Notes: generated from the sequence alone by a model not told the origin. Shown: positions 8,278-17,276, counted from the first letter of the stretch. The stretch: DNA of 47,363 nucleotides from Syntrophaceae bacterium UBA1062 (GCA_002316295.1 DCDF01000052.1:1-47363); one strand, 5' to 3'. Translations and numbers: made by a program.

Positions 8278-9453
8278 ATGGAGAATCAGTTTTGGAAAAG
8301 GATTATTCTCTGTGCACTCGTCGTTGCCGTAACGATGTTGCCCGCAGCCTGCAGCGATGATGACGATGACGATTCGCCGGCGGCCCCGGCTTCGGGCGAA
8401 CAGGCTGATAATGGTAATGACAACCCGGCTGACGGAAACGAACCCGAAGCCTCTTTCGAGATGCTCGATCTCTATGATTTCACCTTGAGCATCCAGGAAG
8501 GTGAGCCGAACCTCACGCTCACACAAACCGTCAGCGGAACGGAAAGAAGGCTGATATTGAGCAACAGGGACGGCGGGAGTTTCATCGGTACTTATGATCC
8601 CGTTGCACAAATGCTGACGTTCGACAGCGAGTCCACCTTTGTCATCGTCACAATCAACTACTTTGGAGGCAGCGACCTCGATGGCCTTTCCATACTCGTA
8701 GAGGAAGACATCGTGTTTCAGGAAGACGTTCCGGGGATTCAGAACACGTTTCCCGGAGAGGGTGCGTTCTCGATCCGCTACAAGAACAATATAATTGTGG
8801 TCGACTTCGTCTCCGACGACGGGTCCCCGGGTGTACACATGAGGTTTAACGACGAGCCTGTCATCTTCTATCCATACAACGATTTCATTCATCTTCTTGA
8901 CGAGAATGTACTGGTATGGCAGCAGAAAGCAAGTCTTGTGTTCCATGTGATAGAGTTTCTGGCGGAGCAAGCCATCCTGTCGGCAAGGACCGGTGAAGTG
9001 ATCGTCGCCCATGCGGCCAGTCTTGAGAAAAACGGAAGCATCACCTTCGATTGCGGGACCTTCCCATCGAATGCCGATGTCGAGGATTTGCCGACCCTCG
9101 CCTGGCTCGATACGGACGAGAGCGGCGGAATCAGCCCGGGAGACACATTCCGGTGGGATTTCACCTCGTGCTGGATCAATGAAGAAGAAGATCTTATCGA
9201 TGATCTGCTGCGGGGGCGGATAGACCTGCTGGGACGTGTCGGAGACGTGGAGCAGAGAGACAGTGTCGACTTCCTCACCCGGTTCGGTTTCGACCCCGAG
9301 GTGCAGACTTCTACGGGAGTGACGTATTCCAACCTCGTTCAGACCGAAATCGAGGGAGAGACGCTGGAGCAGGTTTCCATCAATCCGGAAAGGACCTATC
9401 TCGTAAGCGGCGGATACAATATCCTGTTTTCAGAGCCGGCAGGGGCTGAATAA
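8278..9453 (+). CDS. EF-loop lipoprotein, paralog 3 of 3
   Basis: The 391-residue product has a signal peptide with lipobox PAAC (Cys25), followed by a run of aspartates and a Pro/Ala/Asn-rich linker to about residue 57 that the other two copies lack. The shared core follows: QKASLVFHVIEFLAEQAI at 216-233, Cys259 in ITFDCG, the EF-like loop DTDESGGISPGD at 278-289, FRWDFTSCW with Cys298, LTRFGF, and SGGYNILFS near the end. AAAGGAGAAA lies 6-8 bases before the ATG. It is the best-translated-looking copy by ribosome-binding site. Lipid-anchored and calcium-binding are inferences; I do not know the function. Confidence 0.8.
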   Translation: MENQFWKRIILCALVVAVTMLPAACSDDDDDDSPAAPASGEQADNGNDNPADGNEPEASFEMLDLYDFTLSIQEGEPNLTLTQTVSGTERRLILSNRDGGSFIGTYDPVAQMLTFDSESTFVIVTINYFGGSDLDGLSILVEEDIVFQEDVPGIQNTFPGEGAFSIRYKNNIIVVDFVSDDGSPGVHMRFNDEPVIFYPYNDFIHLLDENVLVWQQKASLVFHVIEFLAEQAILSARTGEVIVAHAASLEKNGSITFDCGTFPSNADVEDLPTLAWLDTDESGGISPGDTFRWDFTSCWINEEEDLIDDLLRGRIDLLGRVGDVEQRDSVDFLTRFGFDPEVQTSTGVTYSNLVQTEIEGETLEQVSINPERTYLVSGGYNILFSEPAGAE

Positions 9454-9751
9454 GTCCCGGGGGATGGGCGTCGGAAAGGCGGTTCTCTCCGACAGGCCCG
9501 TCATATCGTGCTGGCGGGGTTGAGGAGCACCCAAGGCCGCAGGGGAGCCGGCATCGACCCGGCGGCCTTGAGCTTCGTCCGCCGTGCCCATGGGGCGGTC
9601 CGTACCCGTGTTCTCACCCTGTACATGGGTGGCGGACTGCCGTGGGGCATGCATGTGGCTTTTTCCCGCATATGGGTGTAGAATATGAAGATTATCCGGC
9701 AGCGGATCTTTCAGGCAGGGATGATCGTCGCCTTACAGAAGGGGCGGGTGA

Positions 9752-11635
9752 ATGATATCGAAGAGGAGACTGATTACACGGCTCACCATACGGCTCGAGC
9801 TCTACATCAACCTCATCGTGCTTCCTCTGGCAGTGTATTACGGCACCATTGCCGGGCGGTACGAGGGAGAGAAGCTCTCCTTGCTCATTGTCTCCGCAAT
9901 CATCGCAGGCTCGCTCGCCACCCTGTTCGGCGCTTCGGTCAGGGTCTGGAAGCTCTCCCGCATCCTGAGCGAGCTGGAAAACCCCGAGGGCGATTATGCG
10001 GCCGTCAAGCTCAGGCTCCTCTCGTATCCGCGGATCGAGAGCATCGTCATCATTCTGAGGTGGGTCTTCGGGCTTCTGTGCTGCTATCTGATCATGATGA
10101 CGGTCATGCCGCTGAGCTGGCAGGAGACGCTGCCCGCCTTTTTCATACTCATCCTGTGCATCCCCATCAACAGCGTCATCTCCTACAGCACCACCGAGCA
10201 CCTCCTCGCTCCGGTGCTCATGGACGAGCGGATAAAGGGAATCTATCTGCCCCGGTACATGTACAAGCTCTTCAGCGTTTCCCTGCGCACCGTTTTCATC
10301 GTCGTTTCCATCCTCATCATCCCACTGATCACCCTGGGTCACTTTCTCTTTATTTCCCACATCCAGTCCATGCGTTTCACCGACCTGTCCTTCCATGTCT
10401 TCATCATCCTCTTCCTCTCGCTGGCCGCGATCTTTGTCACGGTCTACGAATCCAATGCAGGGATCCGCTCCGGGCTCATGATGACGGTGCGGAATCTGGC
10501 AGAGCTCGAAAAAGGCAACCTCCATGTCGAGCCCATACCGCTGCTCACCAAGGGCGAGATCGGGGTCATCAGCCAGTATGTGAACATCCTTGCCCACTCT
10601 CTGCGCAACTCCGAGGAGATGTTCTCCAAGGCCTTCCGGTCGTCGCCGGTAGGGATCGTCATCTGGAAAATCGACGGCGGCTACTTTCTCAACGTGAACG
10701 AGAGCTTTACCAAGATATCCGGATATTCCCGCAGCGATGTGGTGAACAGCACGATCAGAGAGGTAGGGTTGTTCCGTGCGAGAGACGACTACGAACGGAT
10801 GATCAATGTGCTGGTGGGACAGGGCAAGATCAGGGGATTCGACACCGAGCTGTGCACTCGATCGGGTGAAATCCGGATGGTCACTATTTCCGCCGAGGTG
10901 ATCATGCTCTGGGACGAGCCGTGCATGATCGCGACTATAGAGGACATCACCGAGAAAAAGATCCTCGAGCGGGAGATCCTGAGTATCGGGGAGCGAGAGA
11001 GGCAGAAGATCGGCCAGGATCTCCACGACGACCTTGGTCCGCACCTCATCGGGATCGAGGTGATGAGCGAGCTCCTGAAAAAGAAGATCGAGAAGGGCCT
11101 TGTCCCCAGCGCCTCGGAGGTGGAGAAAATCCGGTTCCTGATCGAAAAGGCGATCCAGAAGACTCGCAGGCTCTCGCGGGGGCTCTGTCCGGTGTTTCTG
11201 GCGGACCACGGGCTTGAGTCGCTCCTGCAGGAGACGGCCCTGAACGTCCAGGAGGTCCACGGCATCACCTGTACGTTCAGATATGACCGATCGATCCTGG
11301 TGGACGACATCTCGGTGTCCACGCATATCTACTACATCGTGCACGAGGCGATCCACAACGCCATACGTCACGGCCGTGCAGACAGAATCGGCATCGAACT
11401 CTCCTATGACGGCGGCATGGTGACGCTCACCATCAGCGACAACGGGGGCGGGATGGAAAATCGGGAGCACACTCAGGGCATGGGGCTCAAGATCATGAAT
11501 TTCCGGGCGAACATGATCGGCGCGGACCTTGCGATCGACAGCGTGCCGGGGGGCGGGACCACGGTGACGCTTTCGTTCAGGCATGAAGCCCGGAGTGAAG
11601 AAGGGCAGTGGGATACGGCGGAGGGAAGGTCATGA
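9752..11635 (+). CDS. Membrane PAS histidine kinase, NarL/UhpB class
   Basis: The 627-residue protein starts with about six hydrophobic segments (roughly 15-34, 41-62, 94-118, 124-143, 178-202, 213-234), then a linker and a PAS domain at about 295-405. Next come a HisKA_3 dimerisation domain with RQKIGQDLHDDLG (His425) and a compact HATPase (HEAIHNAIRH, DNGGGM, GMGL). This is the kinase class that pairs with LuxR-type regulators, and the next gene is one. The stop overlaps the regulator's ATG in an ATGA, so the two are translationally coupled. The signal is unknown; the membrane part could sense a hydrophobic or envelope cue. The ribosome-binding site is only moderate (GGGGCGGG). Confidence 0.92.
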   Translation: MISKRRLITRLTIRLELYINLIVLPLAVYYGTIAGRYEGEKLSLLIVSAIIAGSLATLFGASVRVWKLSRILSELENPEGDYAAVKLRLLSYPRIESIVIILRWVFGLLCCYLIMMTVMPLSWQETLPAFFILILCIPINSVISYSTTEHLLAPVLMDERIKGIYLPRYMYKLFSVSLRTVFIVVSILIIPLITLGHFLFISHIQSMRFTDLSFHVFIILFLSLAAIFVTVYESNAGIRSGLMMTVRNLAELEKGNLHVEPIPLLTKGEIGVISQYVNILAHSLRNSEEMFSKAFRSSPVGIVIWKIDGGYFLNVNESFTKISGYSRSDVVNSTIREVGLFRARDDYERMINVLVGQGKIRGFDTELCTRSGEIRMVTISAEVIMLWDEPCMIATIEDITEKKILEREILSIGERERQKIGQDLHDDLGPHLIGIEVMSELLKKKIEKGLVPSASEVEKIRFLIEKAIQKTRRLSRGLCPVFLADHGLESLLQETALNVQEVHGITCTFRYDRSILVDDISVSTHIYYIVHEAIHNAIRHGRADRIGIELSYDGGMVTLTISDNGGGMENREHTQGMGLKIMNFRANMIGADLAIDSVPGGGTTVTLSFRHEARSEEGQWDTAEGRS

Positions 11636-12288
11636 ACGCTTCAGGCAAGGTCAGGATCCTGATCGTGGAAGATCACGAGATTTTCCGGCTCGGAATCCGG
11701 GAGCTCATCGATCACGAGCCCGATCTGATGGTATGCGGCGAGGCCGATGACGTCAGCTCTGCGCGGGTGCTCATAGAAGAGATGGATCCGGACATGGCGA
11801 TCGTCGACATTACCCTGAAGAACAGCAACGGGATCGACCTGATCAGAGAAATCGCAGGCATGAGAAAGGACGTGAAGGTCCTGGTGCTCTCCATGCACGA
11901 CGAGCTCCTCTACGCCGAGCGCTCGCTCAAGGCGGGAGCGCAGGGCTATATCATGAAGCAGGAGACCTCACGGTCCATCGTCAAGGCGATCAGGCACATC
12001 CTTCAGGGCGGCATCTACGTGAGCGGAAGCATTATGGAGAACCTGCTCAACAGGGTGAGGACCGGCCGCAGCCCGGATGAGGAGTCCCCTTTGAGGACCC
12101 TTTCGGATCGGGAGTTCGCGGTCCTGAGAATGATCGGTGAGGGAATGTCAACCGGGGAAATCGCCGAGTCCATGTGCCTGAGCGTGAGGACCATCAGCAC
12201 CTACCGGGAGAGGATCAAGGAAAAGCTGGGGCTGAAAAACGCCGCAGAGCTGGTCCGCTACGCGGTGCGCTGGGTGGAGGAACACTGA
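11632..12288 (+). CDS. NarL/FixJ-type response regulator
   Basis: The ATG at 11632 is preferred over an upstream in-frame GTG (11608) because GGAGGGAAGG (11619-11628) lies just before it and it overlaps the kinase stop in ATGA. The 218-residue protein has a receiver domain with the acidic pair in EDHEIF and phospho-acceptor Asp59 in IVDITL. A C-terminal LuxR helix-turn-helix follows (LSDREFAVLRMIGEGMS...SVRTISTYRERIKEKL). It should be phosphorylated by the kinase encoded just upstream and then bind DNA as a dimer. The AOR module begins about 200 bases downstream in the same direction and is a candidate target, but that is only positional. Confidence 0.92.
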   Translation: MNASGKVRILIVEDHEIFRLGIRELIDHEPDLMVCGEADDVSSARVLIEEMDPDMAIVDITLKNSNGIDLIREIAGMRKDVKVLVLSMHDELLYAERSLKAGAQGYIMKQETSRSIVKAIRHILQGGIYVSGSIMENLLNRVRTGRSPDEESPLRTLSDREFAVLRMIGEGMSTGEIAESMCLSVRTISTYRERIKEKLGLKNAAELVRYAVRWVEEH

Positions 12289-12493
12289 GCGTAGGCAGGC
12301 CGTCTTTTCTCCGCATCCTGCGGCCCATAAAAAACAGTCTGTGATTCCATGAGCATGGCTTTCCTGTAGCAGATTCTATTACAGGACATTACGAGCTGCT
12401 GCTACGCAAGAATCAGTTGCTCCTCGATTGCTCCACAGTGCAGAGGTGTTTACATTGTTCTGGGGATATTTCTGTCCAAAGGAGGATCCTGTG

Positions 12494-14356
12494 ATGGCTG
12501 GAGGATATGCCGGGAAGTTCCTCAGGGTCGATCTGTCCAAAGGGTCGTGGGACGATTTCACGATAGCCGATGACGTGCTCAGACAATACATCGGCGGGAG
12601 CTGCCTTGCGGCAAAGCTCTTTCTCGAGCGATATCCCATCGAGGCCGATCCTCTCTCGCCTGAAAACCCTCTGATGATCATGACCGGCCCCATGGTGGGC
12701 AGCGGCTTCCCGGGCACCTCCCGGTTTTCGGTCTGCGCCAAGTCTCCCCAGACCGGCATCTGGGCCGAGTCTGCCTGCGGGGGCACCTTCGGGCCCGAGC
12801 TCAAGCGTGCAGGCTATGACGGGATCGTCATTGAAGGGCGGTCGGAAAAACCGGTCGTGCTGTCCATCATCGACTCCAAGATCGCACTCAGCGATGCCTC
12901 CTCTCTGTGGGGGAAAGACATCTACGAGGCCACGGACGAGCTGAAGGCCGCCGACAGGTCCATAAAGGCGCTGGTCATCGGGCCTGCGGGTGAAAACCTG
13001 GCGCGTATCGCGGCCATCGGCAACGACAAGGGCCATTTCAGCGGACGGGCAGGGCTGGGGGCGGTCATGGGCTCGAAAAACCTCAAGGCCGTACTGGTGA
13101 AAGGTAATGCGGGCAAGGCGCCCAAGGCGGATGACGATGCGTTCAAGACGGCCATGAAGGCCGCCATGCAGGAGATCAAGGAATCCGCCCTGGCCGAAGG
13201 CCTCCATATGATGGGCTCTGATGCGAATATGGACCTGGGAATGGTCACGGGCGACGTCCCGGTCAAGAACTGGACATCGGGCGGAGAGTTCGATCTGGCG
13301 AACAGCCTGAGCGGTCCCACGATGCGGGAAAAGTACCTCACCAAGGCGCATGCCTGCACCAACTGCCCCATTGCGTGCAAGCGGGTGGTGAAGGTCGAGG
13401 ACGGCCCGTATACTGCAGAAGAGGGGCCAGGGCCCGAGTATGAGACCTGTGCGGTGTTCGGCACCATGTTGATGAACCCCGACCTCACCGCCGTGATCAA
13501 GGCGAACGAGCTCTGCAACCGCTACGGCATGGACACCATCAGCTGCGGCTCCGCGGTGGCGCTCGCCATGGAGCTCTTCGAGAAGGGAACGGTCACGAAG
13601 GAGCAGCTGGACGGGCTCGATCTCTCATGGGGCAGGATGGACTCCGTGCTCGAGTTGGTGAAGAAGATGGCGTACCGCCAGGGGTTCGGAGACATCCTCG
13701 CGGACGGCGCGGTCCACGCCGCCCGCAGGATCGGCGGCGACGCAATCGATGCCGTGGTGCACGTCAAGGGGCTCGAGGCTCCGATGCACGACCCCAGAGG
13801 GTTTCACGGCATGGGGCTCGCCTACATGATGTCCAACCGGGGCGCGTGCCATCTCCAGCACTTCGTCCTGGCCACCGAGCAGGGCATGGCCTCGTGGCCG
13901 CAGCTCTTCGACATGAAGGACGACTATCAGGGAACCACGAGCGAAGGCAAGGCCGCGCTCGTGTACAACTCCGAAAACTACGGCATACTGGCCAACTCGC
14001 TGGCCATCTGCCACTACGTCGCCTACTCCATCAAGCCTGAGACCCTGCGCGACGCGTTCAACGCGGTCACCGGCTTCGGATTCACGTTCACCGATCTCCT
14101 CTCCACCGGCATGCGCGACTGGACTCTGAAAAGGGGGTTCAACAACCTGCTGGGCATCTCGAAAAAGGACGACATCCTGCCCAAGCGCATCATGACAGCC
14201 CTGGATACGGGTGGAGCAGCCGGGTCGGTGCCGGACGTGGACCTGCTCCTGAAGGAATACTACGAGCTCCGCGGCCTGGACGAGCGGGGCTTCCCGAAGG
14301 CGGAGATTCTCGCCGTGCTCGGGCTGGATGATCTGAAGGCACGGCTGTACCAATAA
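12494..14356 (+). CDS. aor: Aldehyde:ferredoxin oxidoreductase family (tungsten/molybdopterin)
   Basis: AAAGGAGG (12478-12485) places the start at ATG 12494 (or the GTG one codon earlier) rather than at an upstream TTG. The 620-residue protein begins GGYAGKFLRVDLSKG, typical of the AOR N-terminal domain. It carries the iron-sulfur motif CTNCPIAC at Cys288, Cys291 and Cys295, with a fourth Cys at 506 in LAICHY. The family couples aldehyde oxidation to ferredoxin reduction, or acid reduction in reverse, with a bis-pterin tungsten or molybdenum centre. It is followed at 25 bases by an SCP2-like gene and then an Fe-alcohol dehydrogenase, which fits an acid-aldehyde-alcohol route. Substrate is unknown; benzoyl-CoA reductase-like and other AOR subfamilies cannot be excluded. 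Confidence 0.92.
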   Translation: MAGGYAGKFLRVDLSKGSWDDFTIADDVLRQYIGGSCLAAKLFLERYPIEADPLSPENPLMIMTGPMVGSGFPGTSRFSVCAKSPQTGIWAESACGGTFGPELKRAGYDGIVIEGRSEKPVVLSIIDSKIALSDASSLWGKDIYEATDELKAADRSIKALVIGPAGENLARIAAIGNDKGHFSGRAGLGAVMGSKNLKAVLVKGNAGKAPKADDDAFKTAMKAAMQEIKESALAEGLHMMGSDANMDLGMVTGDVPVKNWTSGGEFDLANSLSGPTMREKYLTKAHACTNCPIACKRVVKVEDGPYTAEEGPGPEYETCAVFGTMLMNPDLTAVIKANELCNRYGMDTISCGSAVALAMELFEKGTVTKEQLDGLDLSWGRMDSVLELVKKMAYRQGFGDILADGAVHAARRIGGDAIDAVVHVKGLEAPMHDPRGFHGMGLAYMMSNRGACHLQHFVLATEQGMASWPQLFDMKDDYQGTTSEGKAALVYNSENYGILANSLAICHYVAYSIKPETLRDAFNAVTGFGFTFTDLLSTGMRDWTLKRGFNNLLGISKKDDILPKRIMTALDTGGAAGSVPDVDLLLKEYYELRGLDERGFPKAEILAVLGLDDLKARLYQ

Positions 14357-14381
14357 AAAATTCATTACAGGAGGTTTGAAG

Positions 14382-14807
14382 ATGCCGATAAAAGCCATGA
14401 CCCAGGAATGGATGGATGCCTACAAGGCTGCTATCCAGGCGGACCCGGACTACAGGAACATCGCCAAGGACTGGGAGGGAAGCGTCGCCCTCGTGGTCAA
14501 TCCCGATCCATCCAAGAACGTGCCCGAGCCCATCTATCTCTTCATGGACTACTGGCATGGCGACGTGGGTGAGTTCGTCGTGTGCGACAAGGCAAAGGCC
14601 GAGAGCGCGAGGTTCGTCATGACCGGAGACTATGCCCGCTGGAAGCAGGTCGCCTTCAAGGAGCTCGACGCCACCAAGGCGCTTTTGCAGGGGAAGCTGA
14701 AGATGAAGGGCGATCTGCCGTATGTGGTGAGGAATATCAAGACCGTCAACAAGGTTATCGACATACTGGGCAAGGTGGATACTCTCTGGCCCGATGACCA
14801 CAAGTAG
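14382..14807 (+). CDS. SCP2-like lipid carrier protein 1
   Basis: CAGGAGG (14368-14374) is 7 bases before ATG 14382, which gives 141 residues. The protein has an SCP2 sterol-carrier-like layout: an N-terminal helix, a central strand set (VALVVNPDP, IYLFMDYWHG, FVMTGDYARW) and a C-terminal GKLKMKGDLPYVVRN segment ending in a helix. The KLKMKGD motif before the last helix is common to SCP2-type domains. Such proteins hold fatty acyl, sterol or other hydrophobic ligands in a cavity. It is cotranscribed with the AOR gene (25-base gap), which suggests that it presents or removes the hydrophobic aldehyde or acid. Ligand and partner are inferred. Confidence 0.75.
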   Translation: MPIKAMTQEWMDAYKAAIQADPDYRNIAKDWEGSVALVVNPDPSKNVPEPIYLFMDYWHGDVGEFVVCDKAKAESARFVMTGDYARWKQVAFKELDATKALLQGKLKMKGDLPYVVRNIKTVNKVIDILGKVDTLWPDDHK

Positions 14808-14882
14808 GGAGCGTCCCGTTTCTCCTCCCTGCAGACCACCCCGGCACAGGAGCGGGTAAAGACCCTGGTTTGCCGAGAAGTT

Positions 14883-14904
14883 CCGCCCGGCACCGGCCGG
14901 GCGG
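14883..14904 (+). repeat. GC-rich stem-loop between SCP2 and ADH genes
   Basis: CCGCCCGG (14883-14890) pairs perfectly with CCGGGCGG (14897-14904) across 6 bases. There is no T-tract. It could stabilise or separate the upstream AOR-SCP2 message from the dehydrogenase message, whose ribosome-binding site starts about 20 bases later. Confidence 0.5.
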
Positions 14905-14936
14905 ATGTATATGCCGAACAGGAAAAGGAGTGCAGT

Positions 14937-16100
14937 ATGGCGTATGATTCCGATCTATCGTTCAATTACTTCGGGCCTACCAAGATCGTCTTCGGGGTGA
15001 ACGCCTCGAGGGATGCGGATATCGAGATGGGAGCGCTCGGGGGTTCGAAGGCCGTAGTGGTGACCGACAAGGGCATCATCAAAGCAGGCCTCGTTGACGG
15101 CATAACCGAATGCCTTGGAGGCAAGTGCGCGGGCGTGTTCAGCGAAGTTCCCCAGGACACGGGCGTGGAGGTGGTCGACGCCGCCGCCGAGTTCGCGAGA
15201 AAGAACGGCGCGGACATGGTGATCAGCGTCGGCGGCGGCAGTGTCATCGACACGGCCAAGGGCATGTGCATCCTCCTGACCGAGGGCGGGACGCTGCGCG
15301 ACTTCAACGGGGTGCAGCTCCTGAGCAGGCCTCAGGTTCCTCACATGGTCATCCCCACCACAGCGGGCACGGGAAGCGAGGTCACCAACGCGGCGGTGAT
15401 CATGGACAGGGAGATGGGCCAGAAGCGCCTTCTCGTGGAGAACTTCAACGTCCCCCGCATGGCGATCCTGGACCCGAAGATGACCGAGAAGCTCCCCCCG
15501 CTCCTGACCGCCAGCACGGGCATGGACGCGATGACCCACGCGGTCGAGGCTGTCCACAGCATCCCGCATGAGCCGATCACCGACGGGCTCGCGCTGCATG
15601 CGATCAGGCTCCTGTACCGCTATCTGCCCGTCTGCGTCGAGAACGGCTCCGACCTCCATGCAAGGGGCCAGGTGCAGATCGCGGCCACCATGGCGGGCTG
15701 GGCGTTCGGCAATGCCATGGTGGGCATCGTGCACGCCATGGCGCATTCCATCGGCGCGATAGCCCATGTGCCCCACGGCATTGCAAACGGTATTCTGCTT
15801 GCGGAGAGCATGGAGTTCAACCTGGAAGAGGCCGCCGACGGGTATGCCATGATCGCCGAGGCCATGGGCGTCCGGGAAAAGGGCATGGACGATCACGATG
15901 CCGCCCGGGCCGCGATCAGTGCCATGAGGGAGTTCACCCTCAGGATCGGACATCCGCAGAGATTCTCCGAGATGGGCGTCAGCGAGCAGGATATCGTCAA
16001 AGCCGCCGACTTGAGCCTCTCGGACGGCTCAATTGTGAACAACCCGAGAATCGTGATGGACTCCTCAGAGGTGCTGGACATCTTTCAGAAGACCTTTTAG
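14937..16100 (+). CDS. Iron-containing alcohol dehydrogenase
   Basis: The 387-residue length and motifs are those of the Fe-ADH family: GGGSVIDTAKGM for the NAD(P) pyrophosphate, PTTAGTGSEVTNAAV, and the metal set Asp and His in MDAMTHAVEA, His in HAMAHSIGA and His in VPHGIANG. It interconverts an alcohol and an aldehyde or ketone with NAD(H) in the cytoplasm. AAAAGGAG precedes the ATG. Its place after AOR and an SCP2-like carrier suggests that it supplies or consumes the aldehyde handled by AOR. A strong terminator follows. The chain length of the substrate cannot be read from the sequence. Confidence 0.93.
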   Translation: MAYDSDLSFNYFGPTKIVFGVNASRDADIEMGALGGSKAVVVTDKGIIKAGLVDGITECLGGKCAGVFSEVPQDTGVEVVDAAAEFARKNGADMVISVGGGSVIDTAKGMCILLTEGGTLRDFNGVQLLSRPQVPHMVIPTTAGTGSEVTNAAVIMDREMGQKRLLVENFNVPRMAILDPKMTEKLPPLLTASTGMDAMTHAVEAVHSIPHEPITDGLALHAIRLLYRYLPVCVENGSDLHARGQVQIAATMAGWAFGNAMVGIVHAMAHSIGAIAHVPHGIANGILLAESMEFNLEEAADGYAMIAEAMGVREKGMDDHDAARAAISAMREFTLRIGHPQRFSEMGVSEQDIVKAADLSLSDGSIVNNPRIVMDSSEVLDIFQKTF

Positions 16101-16111
16101 GAGATTTCACA

Positions 16112-16152
16112 GGCAGGGGACTGCGGCGATACCCTCGCCCCTGCCTTTTTTT
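16112..16152 (+). terminator. Rho-independent terminator after Fe-ADH gene
   Basis: GGCAGGGG (16112-16119) pairs with CCCCTGCC (16138-16145) and is followed by seven T's (16146-16152), 12 bases after the dehydrogenase stop. Confidence 0.9.
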
Positions 16153-16172
16153 GCGAGCGCAGGAGGCGTTTC

Positions 16173-16595
16173 ATGACAGACAATTCGATCATTGAAAACC
16201 GCGCGGAAGAGGTCCCCTTTTCCTATGTCTTGAGTGAGCTGCTCGAGACCAACGTGAAACAGAACCCCCATAAGATGAAGACCTTCAAGAGCCTCTACGG
16301 CGTAGTGGCGATCGACCTGAAGGACATCGAAGCGGCGGTCACGCTCGTTTTTTCGGGCGGAAAGGCCAGGATAGAGCAGGGGATCGTGGGCAAGCCCGAT
16401 ATCGTGATCCGAACGGACTCGGACAAGGTCATCGGGCTCAACTCCATCAGCATCAAATTCGGGCTGCCCTGGTATTTCGACGAGGCGGGCGTGACCGTTC
16501 TGAAGCAGATCCTCTCAGGGGAGATCAAGGTGCAGGGGATGCTCGTGCACCCCGTCATCCTCACGAAGCTCACCAAGATCATGTCGGTGATGTGA
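16173..16595 (+). CDS. SCP2-like lipid carrier protein 2
   Basis: The 140-residue protein has an SCP2-type layout: VVAIDLKDIEAAVTLVFSGG, then PDIVIRTDSDKVIGL, then a C-terminal ILSGEIKVQGML segment and a short helix. AGGAGG lies 7-8 bases before the ATG. It is only distantly similar to the SCP2-like protein at 14382, so the two are separate family members rather than a recent duplication. The terminator at 16112 stands between it and the dehydrogenase, so it is read through at a lower level or has its own promoter. A hydrophobic-ligand carrier role is inferred from the fold. Confidence 0.75.
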   Translation: MTDNSIIENRAEEVPFSYVLSELLETNVKQNPHKMKTFKSLYGVVAIDLKDIEAAVTLVFSGGKARIEQGIVGKPDIVIRTDSDKVIGLNSISIKFGLPWYFDEAGVTVLKQILSGEIKVQGMLVHPVILTKLTKIMSVM

Positions 16596-16626
16596 AAGCC
16601 GTCGGGAGCGCCTCTCTCGGCGAGGG

Positions 16627-17055
16627 TCACGGCGCATCCGTGAGCGTGACGTACTCCTTGGGCGCGAAGTTCCTCTCAAAGGTCCACAGCGTCGCCGTGC
16701 ACTCGCCCAGCCGAAGGACCTTGAGCTTCTCGAACCCGTTCTCGTAGACCCAGGCCCTCAGGAAATCCCTGGCCTCCACGATCTCCTTCTTCAGATCCAG
16801 GTCTTCGACGATTTCCATCTTTCCGCTCACTCGGATCTGGATGCCGCCGTCCGGGCTGGTGAAGCAGGCTTCCGCATAGGGGTTCTCAAGCACCTGGCGG
16901 TAGAGATCCTTGTAGTCTCCCGTGTGGAACACGAGGCCTTTCTCATCGGCCCGGTACAAGAGCATGCCGCGTACCCGCGGCCTGTCGTTCTCCACGGTTG
17001 CAAGGCAGCAGGCGGGGTTTGCGTTGATGAACATGAGCATGTCGTTTCTGTTCAT
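16627..17055 (-). CDS. Pyridoxamine 5'-phosphate oxidase-like flavoprotein
   Basis: The 142-residue protein starts at MNRNDMLMFINANPACCLAT, preceded by GAGGAAAG on the minus strand; longer in-frame starts lack such a site. The N-terminal helix followed by CCLATVENDRPRVRGMLLYR, then GLVFHTGDYKDLYRQVLENP and an IQIRVSGKMEIV strand are the split-barrel PNPOx-like fold. It probably binds FMN, F420 or heme; true pyridoxamine oxidase activity is unlikely at this size. It is convergent with the SCP2-like gene at 16173, and only about 30 bases separate them. Confidence 0.82.
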   Translation of the reverse strand: MNRNDMLMFINANPACCLATVENDRPRVRGMLLYRADEKGLVFHTGDYKDLYRQVLENPYAEACFTSPDGGIQIRVSGKMEIVEDLDLKKEIVEARDFLRAWVYENGFEKLKVLRLGECTATLWTFERNFAPKEYVTLTDAP

Positions 17056-17212
17056 GGCTTTCCTCGTTCTCCTTTGTCGTGCCGTCGAAGGGCCGCCCGG
17101 ACGTTTCCCGATACGGCCATGTTTTTCATAACCTGGCCGGGAATTCAAGGGCAAAGAGAGCGGTGGAGATCCCATGATGCCCGATCGGTCCGGGAAACCC
17201 TGCGAAAGCCTC

Positions 17213-17242
17213 TTGATCTTGGTGGAAATTCTGACATTATAG
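17213..17242 (+). promoter_or_regulatory. Possible promoter for the FmdB-type gene
   Basis: TTGATC (17213-17218) is followed after 16 bases by CATTAT (17235-17240), overlapping TTATAG (17237-17242), in a locally AT-rich stretch about 35 bases before the ATG at 17277. Confidence 0.35.
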
Positions 17243-17276
17243 AAAACGAAAATGACATGTGACGAGAGGGATCCCC

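Noticed and set aside
8350..8375. Aspartate run just after the lipid-attachment Cys of lipoprotein 3
   Set aside because: Acidic linkers after a lipobox are common and the other two paralogs lack it, so no metal site is claimed.
9692..11584. Long minus-strand open frame opposite the membrane histidine kinase gene
   Set aside because: Its translation is rich in low-complexity acidic and His/Arg residues with no domain. The plus strand has an intact kinase; this is a by-product of GC-rich codon use.
14883..14904. Hairpin between SCP2-like and Fe-ADH genes as a terminator
   Set aside because: The stem is perfect but there is no T-tract, so it is listed only as a stem-loop.
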